Assembly (NCBI GenBank): GCA_050261515.1
Contig: JBLNDJ010000018.1
Span: 124,001 to 188,000 of the forward strand
Source: JBLNDJ01 sp050261515
Lineage (GTDB): Bacteria > Acidobacteriota > Terriglobia > Bryobacterales > Bryobacteraceae
Reading direction: 5' to 3'
DNA: 64,000 nucleotides
In this document: in pieces, positions 25,444-34,298 of the stretch
How the letters are laid out: every line of letters starts with the position of its first letter
How positions within the stretch are numbered: the stretch's first letter is position 1
Notes under the pieces: model-generated
What the model saw: only the letters and a program-made list of their open reading frames with translations
Told to the model about the DNA's origin: nothing
Databases searched by the model: none
Program-made: the position numbers and the translations under genes

Positions 25444-27810
25444 ATGAGACACGGACTCCGGTTGATGAGAAATGCGCCCGGCTTTACCTTAATCGCGATT
25501 GCGAGCCTGGCCCTCGGAATCGGGGCAAATACCGCCATTTTCAGCGTGGTTCACACCGTCCTGTTCGAAACGCCGCCGGTGGCGCAGCCGGAACGTATCG
25601 TATCCTTCGCGCACCACAACGCCGCGATGAGCGTGACGTCTCCCGGGACGCCGTATCCGGATGTCTGCGAATGGCGGCGCCGCTTCCGCTCGTTCGAGGC
25701 GATTTCGGCATGTGCGGGCGCGACGGTGAGCCTCGGCGACGCGACCACGAACGAGCCCGAGCGTGTCCTCATCGACCGTGTCAACGCATCCTTCTTTCCC
25801 ATGCTAGGCGTGAGCCCCGCGATGGGCCGGAACTTCTCGGCCGAGGAAGACCGGCCGGGCGGGGAGCGCGTCGCGATCCTCTCACACGGGCTCTGTCTGC
25901 GGCGGTTCGGCGGAAGCGCGCAGGCCATCGGCCGCACCGTGACGCTCGACGGCGAATCCTACACGGTCATCGGCGTGCTGCCGCCGCGCTTCCGGTTCAC
26001 CGGGCCGCCGCGGGATGTCTACGTACCGCTCGCGCTGGCGGAGAACGCGCGTGTTGCTGTCTCGGCGTTCGGACGCATCGCGCCCGGGGCCACGCCGGGC
26101 GAGATGAAGGCTGAACTCGACGGCATGACCGCGGCGACGATTGCAAGAATCCCGTTCTACAAGGGGTGGCGGCTGACGGCCGGCCCGGTCCGCGAGTGGA
26201 TCGATCCCGATGTGCGGGCAAGCCTGCTCGTGCTGCTAGGCGCGGTGGCGCTGGTGCTGCTGATCGTCTGCTCGAACGTTGCGAGCCTGCTGCTGGCGCG
26301 GGCGGCGGCCCGGAAGCGCGAGATCGCCGTGCGGACGGTGCTCGGGGCCGGGCGGGGCAGGCTCGTCCGGCAGTTTGTGGCCGAGAACATTCCGCTGGCC
26401 GCTCTCGGAAGCGCGGCCGGCCTGCTGCTGGCGTGGTGGGGCGTGCGTTTGCTGCCGCAGTTCGATCTGGAGCGCATCCCGAGGCTCGCCGAAACCAGGA
26501 TCGACGGCCCGGTGCTCGCGTTCACGACCGCCGCGTCGCTCCTCACGTTTCTACTGTTCGCACTGGCGCCGGCGATTTCGCTGTCTCGCACGAGGCTTCA
26601 GGACGCTTTGAAAGAGGGTGTGCGGGGCGGCGGCGCGGGCGCCCTCGGCGTGCGGCTTCGCGGCACGCTCGTGGTGGGCCAGGTCGCTCTCGCGCTGCTG
26701 CTCTCGGTAGGCGCCGTCCTTATGATTCGGTCCGTCTACACGCTGGCGGCGGTCAATCCCGGTTTCAATCCGCAGGGAGTGCTGACGGCTTCGATCGATC
26801 TGCGCCCGGGCCAGGACGAAGCTTCCTACCGGCAGGTGATCGAGCGCCTGGAGGCGATGCCGGGAGTAATCTCGGCCGCGGTGACAAACTCGCTTCCGCT
26901 CGGCGGCAACTACCTGCGCGCGAGCTTCGAAATCGAGGGCCGTCCGAACGCCGGCGAGCGTGAAAAGATCGTGGCGGTCCGGAGTGTGGATGCGAACTAT
27001 GCGCGGGCGCTCGCGATTCCGGTGCGGCGCGGGCGGTTTTTCACCGGGCAGGACCGCAAGGGCGGCGACCCGGTGGCCGTACTCAACCAGACGGCCGCGC
27101 GCCGCCTGCTGGGCGATGCCGATCCGATCGGCCGCCGCATCGGCGAGCCCGGGGCGTGGATGACGATCGTGGGCGTGGTCGCGGACACGAAGCACGAGGA
27201 CGCCGCCAGCGCCGTCATCGTTCCGGAGGTGCTGCTGCCCATATCGCAGAAGCCGGCGCGCGCTAACACGTTCATCGTGCGTCTGGATGGGCGCGCGTAT
27301 CCCGAACCCGCGCGGTTTGCGCCCATGCTGCGGAGCGCCATCCTGTCCGTGGATCCGAGCCGTGCGGTGTACCGTGTGCTCACGATGGACCGGATCATGT
27401 CGGACCGGCTGGGCGCGCGCCGGCTGATCATGTTCGCCCTCGCGATCTTCGCAGCCGCGGCGTTCGCGCTCGCGGCGGCGGGCATCTATGGCGTGCTGTC
27501 TTTTACGGTGGAGCGGCGCAGGCACGAGATCGGCGTCCGGATGGCGCTCGGGGCCGAACCGGGCGAGGTGGTCCGGATGGTGGTAGGGCAGGCCGCTCGC
27601 CTTGCCGCGGCGGGCATCGCGGTCGGGGGAGCGGCCGCCCTGGCCCTGGCGCGCTTGCTCACGACGCTGCTCTACGGCGTGAGCGCGACCGATCCGTATG
27701 CGTTCGCGGCGGCGGCGCTTGCGCTGGCAGCCGCGGCGATCGCAGCCGGCTACGTTCCGGCCCGCCGTGCCGCGCGTGTGGATCCGGCCGTGGCGCTACG
27801 GTGCGAGTGA
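25444..27810 (+). CDS. ADOP-type (MacB/FtsX-like) ABC transporter permease
   Basis: Acidobacterial duplicated permeases carry two copies of the MacB periplasmic core plus FtsX domain in one chain. This 788-residue protein shows the first membrane helix in APGFTLIAIASLALGIGANTAIF, a large periplasmic domain, three helices near 260-390 (with ARKREIAVRTVLGAGRGRLV), then a second periplasmic domain and three more helices (RRHEIGVRMALGAEPGEVV). It lacks the cytoplasmic N-terminal region seen in the second ADOP protein of this window. ATG 25444 is the likely start; GTG 25423 would add seven residues. No ATPase gene is adjacent. The role, probably export or envelope remodelling, is unproven. Confidence 0.85.
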   Translation: MRHGLRLMRNAPGFTLIAIASLALGIGANTAIFSVVHTVLFETPPVAQPERIVSFAHHNAAMSVTSPGTPYPDVCEWRRRFRSFEAISACAGATVSLGDATTNEPERVLIDRVNASFFPMLGVSPAMGRNFSAEEDRPGGERVAILSHGLCLRRFGGSAQAIGRTVTLDGESYTVIGVLPPRFRFTGPPRDVYVPLALAENARVAVSAFGRIAPGATPGEMKAELDGMTAATIARIPFYKGWRLTAGPVREWIDPDVRASLLVLLGAVALVLLIVCSNVASLLLARAAARKREIAVRTVLGAGRGRLVRQFVAENIPLAALGSAAGLLLAWWGVRLLPQFDLERIPRLAETRIDGPVLAFTTAASLLTFLLFALAPAISLSRTRLQDALKEGVRGGGAGALGVRLRGTLVVGQVALALLLSVGAVLMIRSVYTLAAVNPGFNPQGVLTASIDLRPGQDEASYRQVIERLEAMPGVISAAVTNSLPLGGNYLRASFEIEGRPNAGEREKIVAVRSVDANYARALAIPVRRGRFFTGQDRKGGDPVAVLNQTAARRLLGDADPIGRRIGEPGAWMTIVGVVADTKHEDAASAVIVPEVLLPISQKPARANTFIVRLDGRAYPEPARFAPMLRSAILSVDPSRAVYRVLTMDRIMSDRLGARRLIMFALAIFAAAAFALAAAGIYGVLSFTVERRRHEIGVRMALGAEPGEVVRMVVGQAARLAAAGIAVGGAAALALARLLTTLLYGVSATDPYAFAAAALALAAAAIAAGYVPARRAARVDPAVALRCE

Positions 27811-27817
27811 CGCGCTG

Positions 27818-29278
27818 TTATTTGACCAGCTCGGGGCGGACGGCGATGACCGAGTGCGTGAACGGGTTGCTGTAGACGACCTTCAGGCGATGCGCAGCGA
27901 TGAACGCCCGCTCCTCCGGCTCAAACACGTTCAATACGTACGCCTGCTTGTCCTCGGGGAAAGGCGGAAATTCCCTTTTGAAAAGCGGGAGCGGTTCGCG
28001 CCGGTAGAAATTCAGCACGCCGGCGTAGCGCCACTCCACCGCGATGTCCGTAATTCCGTAAGCGCGATTACAGTGCTCGAGCGCGGCATAAACCTTGTCG
28101 GAATCCGCGTTCCAGTGCCAGGTCTTGAAGTACGTCAGGCGAAGGCAGGAGAGAAAATACACCGAAAGCAGGCACAAGGAAGCGGACAGCGCGGCGCGGG
28201 ATATGCGGCCCAGGCGCGAGTGGAGCGGGACGGCGGCGAGCGCTCCGATTGCCAGCACGATGAGGGGAACGAGAAACAGCCCGGTTCGCTCCAGCGGCAT
28301 CAGAAGGTGGAACAGGCGGTACGCCAAACGGTGCGCTCCCACGGCCACCAACAGAATCCCGCCGAACAGGAGCGCCAGTCCGGCGAAGGGGCCGAGTTTT
28401 TCGAGCCTCAGTGGGCGAACTCGCAGCAGCGCGACGAGGCGGACCAGCACCGCCGCTCCGAGCAGCGGCAGCACCCAGGAGCCGAGTTCTTGGAATACCG
28501 GGTAGAGGTGCGGGGGCACGAGGAAGGGATTCACTTCGTATAAGGAGGCCTGTGCGATTCCCGCGAAGGTCTCGCGCAGCGAAGTTGCGCCGTAGTTGAA
28601 CTGCCCGGCTTTCCAATGGAGCAGCGTGGATGACGCCAGGGCAAGCGCGATCGCCGGCGCGGGCAGCGCGCAGGCCGCGGCCGTCTTGAGACTGCCTTCG
28701 GATCGCCACGCCCGGATCGCGACGACCAGGACTGCGGCGGCCGCGGCGAAGCCGAACGAGAAATTCGCGACGAACGACAGGCCCATGCACACCGAAAACA
28801 ACGCGCAGGACCCGAGCGAGCGCTTTGCAATGACTACCGCAAGGCCAGTCAGAAAGAAACCGGCCGCCATGCTGTAGCCGCGGGCCGCGACCAGATGGTC
28901 CATAACGAACGGGTTGTAGACCAGGCACAGAAACAGCGGAATGTGCAGGATGCGCTCGCGGGCGATGGCCCGGCAGAGCCAGCAGCAGGCGGCGATGTAA
29001 ATCGCGGCGCCGATCAGCGCCGGGATGCGGATCGTGAAGGGCGAGACGCCGAACAGTTCGGTGAACAGGCGCATCAGGCCCGTATTCAGGATGTGATTGT
29101 TGGCGTGGGCGGCCCAATGATTCTGGGCCGGGTTCGCAATCCACGCATTGTAGGTGTCGGCCTCGTCGATGGTGACGGCCTGTCGCGAAGCCCGCGCGAT
29201 CACCCACAGAAAAGCAAATCCCGCCGCGGAAAGCAGCCAGACTTGTCCGCCTCCGCGCTTAACAGGAGCGGCGGTCAT
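27818..29278 (-). CDS. Multi-spanning membrane protein, GT-C glycosyltransferase-like
   Basis: The 486-residue protein has about eleven to twelve membrane helices. After the first helix comes TIDEADTYNAWI, an acidic motif in the first periplasmic loop like that of GT-C (ArnT/PMT-type) enzymes. NNHILNTGLMRLFTELFGVSPFTIRIPALIGA follows, a segment order typical of those enzymes. The C terminus is a soluble domain of about 100 residues. A lipid-linked sugar would be the donor if the assignment holds. A TATGAT box lies 8 nt before ATG 29278. The gene is convergent with the ADOP gene, 7 bp apart. Confidence 0.65.
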   Translation of the reverse strand: MTAAPVKRGGGQVWLLSAAGFAFLWVIARASRQAVTIDEADTYNAWIANPAQNHWAAHANNHILNTGLMRLFTELFGVSPFTIRIPALIGAAIYIAACCWLCRAIARERILHIPLFLCLVYNPFVMDHLVAARGYSMAAGFFLTGLAVVIAKRSLGSCALFSVCMGLSFVANFSFGFAAAAAVLVVAIRAWRSEGSLKTAAACALPAPAIALALASSTLLHWKAGQFNYGATSLRETFAGIAQASLYEVNPFLVPPHLYPVFQELGSWVLPLLGAAVLVRLVALLRVRPLRLEKLGPFAGLALLFGGILLVAVGAHRLAYRLFHLLMPLERTGLFLVPLIVLAIGALAAVPLHSRLGRISRAALSASLCLLSVYFLSCLRLTYFKTWHWNADSDKVYAALEHCNRAYGITDIAVEWRYAGVLNFYRREPLPLFKREFPPFPEDKQAYVLNVFEPEERAFIAAHRLKVVYSNPFTHSVIAVRPELVK

Positions 29279-29286
29279 GAATGAGC

Positions 29287-29292
29287 ATCATA
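29287..29292 (-). promoter_or_regulatory. -10 box close to the GT-C gene start
   Basis: TATGAT lies 8 nt before ATG 29278, with no ribosome site between. The mRNA would have a leader of about 2 nt. Confidence 0.45.
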
Positions 29293-29343
29293 GCCGGTCC
29301 GAGGTCCGGCGAGAAGTGGTGGAAAAAGCGGCCCGTGCGGGTG

Positions 29344-29628
29344 CTAGTGCTTTTTCCGGTTACGGGAGCGGCGCCCGCGCCCTTGCATTTGCGACTGCTG
29401 CTGCGATTTCCCCGAGCGGGACTGCTGCTGCCGCCGCGACTTGCCTTCCTGCGGCCGGTTGGGATAGGCCGCTTGCGCCGACTTGGCGTGCGCGGGCTGG
29501 CGGCGCCGCGAAGCCGAGTCTCCATTGCTCCATTCGGCAACGAACGTCTGATGGGGACCTTCGTGCCCGTCGAAGCGGATGCAACGCTGCCCTCCTCCGT
29601 CCGGCTGAACGGCTCTGCACAATTCCAT
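29344..29628 (-). CDS. Small basic protein with a CxxFDGHEGPH motif
   Basis: The 94-residue product has a short ordered start, MELCRAVQPDGGGQRCIRFDGHEGPHQTFVAEW. Here two cysteines and two histidines (CIRFDGHEGPH) could bind a metal. An Arg/Gln/Ser-rich disordered tail ending RGRRSRNRKKH follows. The start ATG 29628 has GGAG 8 nt upstream, which supports translation. Similar Cys-x5-His-x2-His small proteins occur in other phyla without known role. It lies 65 bp downstream of the GT-C gene start, on the same strand and upstream in transcription. Function unknown. Confidence 0.6.
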   Translation of the reverse strand: MELCRAVQPDGGGQRCIRFDGHEGPHQTFVAEWSNGDSASRRRQPAHAKSAQAAYPNRPQEGKSRRQQQSRSGKSQQQSQMQGRGRRSRNRKKH

Positions 29629-29717
29629 TGAACTCTCCAACGACTCCACCTTTACTTTCTCATATCGGCGGCACGGGCTTGGGGCCGTCTGCGCCTGTTT
29701 GCCGCGGCAGCGGACAC

Positions 29718-29752
29718 GGCCGGCCGGGGGCCGGCCGCGGACCGGGGGGTCC
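29718..29752 (+). repeat. Dispersed GGCCGGCC / GCGGACC-GGGGGGTCC repeat, intergenic copy
   Basis: GGCCGGCC (29718-29725), CCGGCC (29731-29736) and GCGGACCGGGGGGTCC (29737-29752) occur in the same order as at 11787-11822. It is strongly palindromic and could fold as a cruciform or hairpin about 90 bp upstream of the leftward 94-residue gene. Confidence 0.6.
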
Positions 29753-29860
29753 ACGTTTACTTCATGCCGCCCGGTAACAGCTTAAAACATTGCCCACCCT
29801 ACCGTCTTCTGTCACAATGTAGATAATTCTAAGCCGGGATGGCGGCCGAAGCCCGTTCGA

Positions 29861-29889
29861 TTGACCGCCCCGACCCCGCTCCGATAAAC
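29861..29889 (+). promoter_or_regulatory. Likely metK promoter
   Basis: TTGACC (29861-29866) and GATAAA (29883-29888), 16 bp apart, fit a sigma-70 promoter; TAAACT 29885-29890 is an alternative -10. The transcript would have a leader of about 60 nt with a strong AGGAGG site (29942-29947). Confidence 0.45.
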
Positions 29890-29954
29890 TTGAAATTCAA
29901 ATCTGCAAGCAAGTCGGCAGCGGGTGGAGCCTCGCCCAATCAGGAGGACGATCA

Positions 29955-31133
29955 GTGGCAGAAGGACGCAGTTCGATTTTCACGTCGGAATCGGTGACCG
30001 AAGGACATCCGGATAAGGTCGCAGACCAGATCTCGGATGCGGTGCTCGATGCGGTGCTCGCAGACGACCCGACGGGCCGCGTTGCGTGCGAGGTGCTGGT
30101 TACCACGGGCTTGTGCCTGGTGGCGGGCGAGATCACGACCCGGCCCGAGTGCCATCTCGACGTGCAGAAACTGGCGCGCGAAACCATACGCGACATCGGC
30201 TACACCGATTCGCGCATCGGCTTCGACGCCGACACCTGCGGGCTGATCAACGCGCTGCAGAAGCAGTCCTCCGACATCGCGATGGGCGTCGATACGGGCG
30301 GCGCGGGCGACCAGGGCCTGATGTTCGGCTACGCCTGCGATGAGACCGCCGAGCTGATGCCGCTGCCGATCATGATGGCGCACAAGCTGGTGCGCCGCCT
30401 GAGCGACCTGCGGCGCGAGGGCAAGCTCGACTTCCTGAGGCCGGACGGCAAGTCGCAGGTCAGCGTGGAATACGTGGACGGGCGGCCGAAGCGGATCACC
30501 GCGGTCGTCGTCTCCACGCAGCACACGCCCGACGTTCCTTATAAGACGCTGTGCGCGGAAGTCAAAAAGCACGTCATCGACCCGATCGTTCCGGCGGACA
30601 TGGTGGATTCGTCGACTGCCTACCACATCAACCCGACCGGCCGGTTCGTGATCGGCGGCCCGCACGGAGACACGGGTCTCACGGGACGCAAGATCATCGT
30701 CGATACTTACGGCGGCATGGGACGGCACGGCGGCGGCGCGTTCTCGGGCAAGGACCCGACGAAGGTGGACCGCTCGGCGTGCTACATGGCGCGGCACATC
30801 GCGAAGAACATCGTCGCGGCGGGCCTGGCGGCGCGCTGCGAGGTGCAGCTCGCTTATGCGATCGGCGTCGCCGATCCGGTGTCGGTGTCGGTGAATACCT
30901 ACGGCACGGGGCAGCTTGACGAAGAGCGTCTGGTCGAGCTCGTGCGGACACACTTCCCGCTCACGCCGCGCGGCATGATCGAATATCTCAACTTGCGCCG
31001 TCCGATTTACCGCAAGACGGCCGCTTTTGGTCATTTCGGCCGTACCGAAGACACCTTCACCTGGGAGGCCGTCAACAAGGCCGATGTTCTGAGGGAAGAG
31101 GCGCGGCTGGCTGCGCCGGCAGTGCGGGGCTAA
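29955..31133 (+). CDS. metK: S-adenosylmethionine synthetase
   Basis: MetK makes S-adenosylmethionine from ATP and methionine. The 392-residue protein has TSESVTEGHPDKVADQISDA (His18 at the ATP site), GAGDQGLMFGYA and the phosphate-binding GGGAFSGKDPTKVDRSACYMAR, plus the three-repeat fold. The start is GTG 29955, 7 nt after AGGAGG. It opens a metK-ahcY-tig series: ahcY recycles the by-product S-adenosylhomocysteine, so the two enzymes together run the methylation cycle. No SAM riboswitch core was recognised in the leader. Confidence 0.97.
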   Translation: MAEGRSSIFTSESVTEGHPDKVADQISDAVLDAVLADDPTGRVACEVLVTTGLCLVAGEITTRPECHLDVQKLARETIRDIGYTDSRIGFDADTCGLINALQKQSSDIAMGVDTGGAGDQGLMFGYACDETAELMPLPIMMAHKLVRRLSDLRREGKLDFLRPDGKSQVSVEYVDGRPKRITAVVVSTQHTPDVPYKTLCAEVKKHVIDPIVPADMVDSSTAYHINPTGRFVIGGPHGDTGLTGRKIIVDTYGGMGRHGGGAFSGKDPTKVDRSACYMARHIAKNIVAAGLAARCEVQLAYAIGVADPVSVSVNTYGTGQLDEERLVELVRTHFPLTPRGMIEYLNLRRPIYRKTAAFGHFGRTEDTFTWEAVNKADVLREEARLAAPAVRG

Positions 31134-31236
31134 GACGCGCCGTTACGGAGCCGCGGCCTTCAGGGAGCGGTTGCCTGGGATTGGCACGGCGGCGCGGGCC
31201 GCCGCACATCCTGAACAGATTGGAGCAAGGAGGCTC

Positions 31237-32517
31237 ATGTCTACGAATCCGCAAACCTCGGTCGCTTGCGATGTGAAGGACCTGGTGCTTGCCGATATTG
31301 GCAAGAAGCGCACCGAATGGGCGTTTCAGTCGATGCCCGTCCTGCAAACCATCCGCAAGCAGTTCATCAAGACGCAGCCCCTCAAGGGCGTCCGGATCGC
31401 GGCGTGCCTCCATGTGACGACCGAGACGGCGAACCTCATGATCACGCTGCGCGACGGCGGGGCGGACGCCGTGCTGTGCGCGTCGAACCCGCTTTCGACC
31501 CAGGACGACGTGGCCGCGACGCTCGTGCGCGACTACAGCATCCCGGTCTACGCGATCAAGGGCGAGACGAACGATGTGTATTACTCGCACATCATGTCGG
31601 CCATCGATCACAAGCCGCACATCACGATGGACGACGGCTGCGACCTGGTGACCGTGCTCCACACCAAGCGCACCGACGCGCTCGAGGGCGTCTACGGCGG
31701 CACGGAAGAAACGACCACCGGCGTGATCCGCCTGCGTGCGATGAGCAAGGAAGGCGTGCTGCGATACCCGGTGATCGCGATCAACGACGCGCTGACCAAG
31801 CACCTGTTCGACAACCGCTACGGCACGGGGCAGAGCACGCTCGACGGCATCATCCGCGCGACGAACATCCTGCTCGCCGGGTTGAACGTGGTGGTGGCGG
31901 GTTACGGCTGGTGCGGCCGCGGCGTCGCGATGCGGGCCCGCGGCATGGGCGCCAACGTGATCGTTACCGAGATCGACCCGACCAAGGCGATCGAAGCCGT
32001 GATGGACGGGTTCCGCGTGATGTCGATGGCCGAGGCGGCCGAGATCGGCGACCTGTTCGTCACGCTGACGGGCAACAAAAGCGTGATCGCGCGCGAGCAC
32101 TTCGAGCGGATCAAGAGCGGCGCGATCGTGTGCAACTCGGGTCACTTCAACGTCGAGATCGACCTCGAGGCGCTGGGCAAAATGGCTTCTTCGCGGCGCC
32201 AGGTGCGCGAGTTCGTCGAGGAGTTCGCGCTTCGCGACGGGCGGCGCATCTACGTGCTCGGCGAGGGCCGGCTCATCAACCTCGCGGCGGCCGAGGGCCA
32301 TCCGGCGTCGGTCATGGACATGAGCTTCGCCAACCAGGCGCAGTCGGTCGAGTACCTCGTGCAACATCACGCCTCGCTCGACAAGCGCGTGTTTGCGGTG
32401 CCCGAGGAGCTGGACAAGAAGGTGGCGCGGATGAAGCTCGAGTCCATGGGAGTCAAGATCGACCGGCTGACTCCCGAGCAGGAACGCTACCTCGCAAGCT
32501 GGTCGGAAGGAACGTAG
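31237..32517 (+). CDS. ahcY: Adenosylhomocysteinase
   Basis: AhcY hydrolyses S-adenosylhomocysteine to homocysteine and adenosine with bound NAD. The 426-residue protein shows CLHVTTETANLMITLRDGGA, SNPLSTQDDVAA, the NAD site VVAGYGWCGRGVAMRARGMG, and the C-terminal NLAAAEGHPASVMDMSFANQA. It is the shorter bacterial/archaeal type without the insertion of about 40 residues. ATG 31237 is preceded by AAGGAGG (31228-31233); an upstream in-frame start at 31171 would add 22 residues without family similarity. It follows metK by 103 bp and is 6 bp from tig. Confidence 0.97.
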   Translation: MSTNPQTSVACDVKDLVLADIGKKRTEWAFQSMPVLQTIRKQFIKTQPLKGVRIAACLHVTTETANLMITLRDGGADAVLCASNPLSTQDDVAATLVRDYSIPVYAIKGETNDVYYSHIMSAIDHKPHITMDDGCDLVTVLHTKRTDALEGVYGGTEETTTGVIRLRAMSKEGVLRYPVIAINDALTKHLFDNRYGTGQSTLDGIIRATNILLAGLNVVVAGYGWCGRGVAMRARGMGANVIVTEIDPTKAIEAVMDGFRVMSMAEAAEIGDLFVTLTGNKSVIAREHFERIKSGAIVCNSGHFNVEIDLEALGKMASSRRQVREFVEEFALRDGRRIYVLGEGRLINLAAAEGHPASVMDMSFANQAQSVEYLVQHHASLDKRVFAVPEELDKKVARMKLESMGVKIDRLTPEQERYLASWSEGT

Positions 32518-32523
32518 AAACCA

Positions 32524-33798
32524 TTGGCAGATCCCCAGAGTAGTTCCAGGCAGTCGCTCGACATCACGATTCCCGTCGCTGACGTCGAGGCGGAGACGGA
32601 GCGTGTCGTCGAGTCGCTCCAGAAAAAAGTGCGCATACCCGGCTTCCGGCCGGGCAAGGTGCCGGCAGCCATCATCCGGCAGCGCTACCAGAGCGACATC
32701 CGGCAGGAGGTGCTCGAGAAGCTCCTCCCGCGGCACTTCTTTCAACGCGCCGAGCAGGAAGGCCTGCCGGTGGTCGGCACACCGAACGTCAAGGACGTGC
32801 ATTTCCAAGCGGGTGAGCCGCTGAAGTTCACCGCCGAGTTCGAAGTCGCCCCCACGATCGAGCTGAAGGACTACAAGGGCCTCACGGTTCCTTACCAGGA
32901 GCCGGAGATCTCGGACGACGACGTCGCCAAGCGCATCAGCGCGCTTCAGGAGCAGAAGGCCGAGTACGTGAACGTCGATCCGCGGCCGATCGAAAAAGGC
33001 GACTATGCGGTGATTTCACTCGAGAGCCTGGCGGGGGTCGAGCAGCCGGTGAAGCAGGACGAAGTGGTGCTGCTGGTGGGCGGCGAGGACACGCTCTCCG
33101 GCTTCACAGACAACCTGTTGGGCGCTTCCCCGGGCGACACGAAAGAATTCGACGTCGTGTATCCGGAGGATTACGGGCAGCCGCGCCTGGCGGGCAAGAC
33201 CGTGAGATTCCGCGCTGAAGTGAAGGGGCTGCGGCGCAAGGAGATTCCCGAGCTCAACGACGAGTTCGCGCGCGACCTGGGCGATTACCAGAACGTCGAG
33301 GAGCTGCGCGAGGCGGTGCGCAAGTCGCTGTTCGCCGAACGGCAGTTCCTCGCGCAGCAGGAAGCCAAGAACAAGCTGATCGAGCAGCTCGTGGACGCGC
33401 ACGAGTTCCCGGTGCCCGAGGCGTTCCTCGAACAGCAGATCGAGATCCAGGTGCGGCGGCAGTTGGAGATGCTGGCGGCCGAAGGCGTCGATCCGCGTTC
33501 GATCAAGCTCGACTGGGAGAAGGTGAAGGAGTCCCAGCGCGACAAGGCCATCCGCGAGGTGAAGGCGTCGCTGCTGATCGGCAAGGTGGCTGATACCGAG
33601 CAGATCTACGCGACGCAGGAAGAAGTCGATCGCGAAGTGCAGCGCATCGCGCGCCAGGAGCGCGAGCCGGTGGCGGCGACGCGGAAGCGGCTGGAGAAGG
33701 AAGATGGCCTGAGGCGCATCGCCAACCGCATCCGCACCGACAAGACCCTGAACTTCCTGTTCGAGCACGCGCGCAAGGAAGCGGCCCCGGCGGCATAA
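32524..33798 (+). CDS. tig: Trigger factor (ribosome-associated chaperone)
   Basis: Trigger factor sits at the ribosomal tunnel exit and shields nascent chains. The 424-residue protein has the N-terminal ribosome-binding domain with KVRIPGFRPGKVP (the FRxGKxP ribosome contact) and a central peptidyl-prolyl isomerase domain (about 160-245) that is rather diverged. A long helical C-terminal domain ends in an Ala-rich tail. The start is TTG 32524 with GGAAGGAACG upstream. The usual partners clpP and clpX do not follow; the next gene is on the other strand. Probable co-transcription with metK and ahcY is from spacing alone. Confidence 0.94.
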   Translation: MADPQSSSRQSLDITIPVADVEAETERVVESLQKKVRIPGFRPGKVPAAIIRQRYQSDIRQEVLEKLLPRHFFQRAEQEGLPVVGTPNVKDVHFQAGEPLKFTAEFEVAPTIELKDYKGLTVPYQEPEISDDDVAKRISALQEQKAEYVNVDPRPIEKGDYAVISLESLAGVEQPVKQDEVVLLVGGEDTLSGFTDNLLGASPGDTKEFDVVYPEDYGQPRLAGKTVRFRAEVKGLRRKEIPELNDEFARDLGDYQNVEELREAVRKSLFAERQFLAQQEAKNKLIEQLVDAHEFPVPEAFLEQQIEIQVRRQLEMLAAEGVDPRSIKLDWEKVKESQRDKAIREVKASLLIGKVADTEQIYATQEEVDREVQRIARQEREPVAATRKRLEKEDGLRRIANRIRTDKTLNFLFEHARKEAAPAA

Positions 33799-33819
33799 CC
33801 GCGAAGCGTTCGGCGGGAC

Positions 33820-34191
33820 TCAGGGGCGCAATCTCAGTGCGGCGCTCATCTTGCGGTCCACTTCCGTGATGTGATGCGCGAGCCAGCCGTTCAGCAGGCT
33901 GGCGGCGTCCGGCGTGATCCGGCTCACGGCACCGATCGCGGAGCTGAGTTGGTTGTGCGCGGCATGGTGTTCGGCCAGGCCGGCGTAGTTCACGGCTCGC
34001 ATGAGCGATTCTTCGGCCTCGAAGTGCTCCCGGCTGAAGGATGCAAGGCCGGCGAGCAGCGCTCCCAGCGTGGCCTGGTCGCGGCCTTCGAGAATGGCCG
34101 CGTAAAGCTCGGCGGCCATTGCGAAAACACGCCTGTGCTGGGCGTCGATCTCCGAAATCCCCGTCTCGTATTCAGCTTTCCATTCGAACAT
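33820..34191 (-). CDS. Bacteriohemerythrin
   Basis: Hemerythrins bind dioxygen reversibly at a di-iron site in a four-helix bundle and serve in oxygen sensing, transfer or storage. The 123-residue single-domain protein has the ligands in order: His19 (DAQHRRVF), His56 and Glu60 (HFEAEE), His75 and His79 (HHAAH), and His107 with Asp112 (HITEVD). The start ATG 34191 has an AGGAA site at the right distance; a longer frame upstream runs through a repeat copy. It stands alone. Together with HemY it suggests a cell that handles oxygen. Confidence 0.92.
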   Translation of the reverse strand: MFEWKAEYETGISEIDAQHRRVFAMAAELYAAILEGRDQATLGALLAGLASFSREHFEAEESLMRAVNYAGLAEHHAAHNQLSSAIGAVSRITPDAASLLNGWLAHHITEVDRKMSAALRLRP

Positions 34192-34209
34192 GTGATTCCT
34201 CGCCCGTTC

Positions 34210-34232
34210 GTGGGGCGCACCCGCTGGTCCGC
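34210..34232 (-). repeat. Dispersed GCGGACCAG-GGGT repeat, reverse copy
   Basis: Read on the minus strand, this 23-bp segment matches 11807-11829 at 21 of 23 positions (GCGGACCAG, then GGGT, then CGCCCCAC). It lies in the leader region of the hemerythrin gene, 19-41 bp before its ATG. Confidence 0.55.
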
Positions 34233-34298
34233 CCCGCAATTTCACACACAGGCATGGAAAGATGGTACCGCGTCGAAGTTGTGGGGCAGCCGGCCCCG

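Larger units (their letters stand above)
29629..29954. other. Intergenic region between the 94-residue gene and metK
   Basis: This 326-bp gap holds a GC-rich dispersed repeat (29718-29752), a likely metK promoter (29861-29889) and the metK leader. I looked for the conserved cores of SAM-responsive riboswitches and saw none. No small open frame with a credible ribosome site is present. Confidence 0.6.

Noticed and set aside
29800..29954. SAM riboswitch in the metK leader
   Set aside because: None of the SAM-I, SAM-II or SAM/SAH cores was recognised.
31134..31236. S-adenosylhomocysteine riboswitch in front of ahcY
   Set aside because: The gap contains GGAGCGGTTGCC, which recalls part of the riboswitch, but the conserved pairing elements and the second half are missing; it looks like ordinary GC-rich DNA before a ribosome site.
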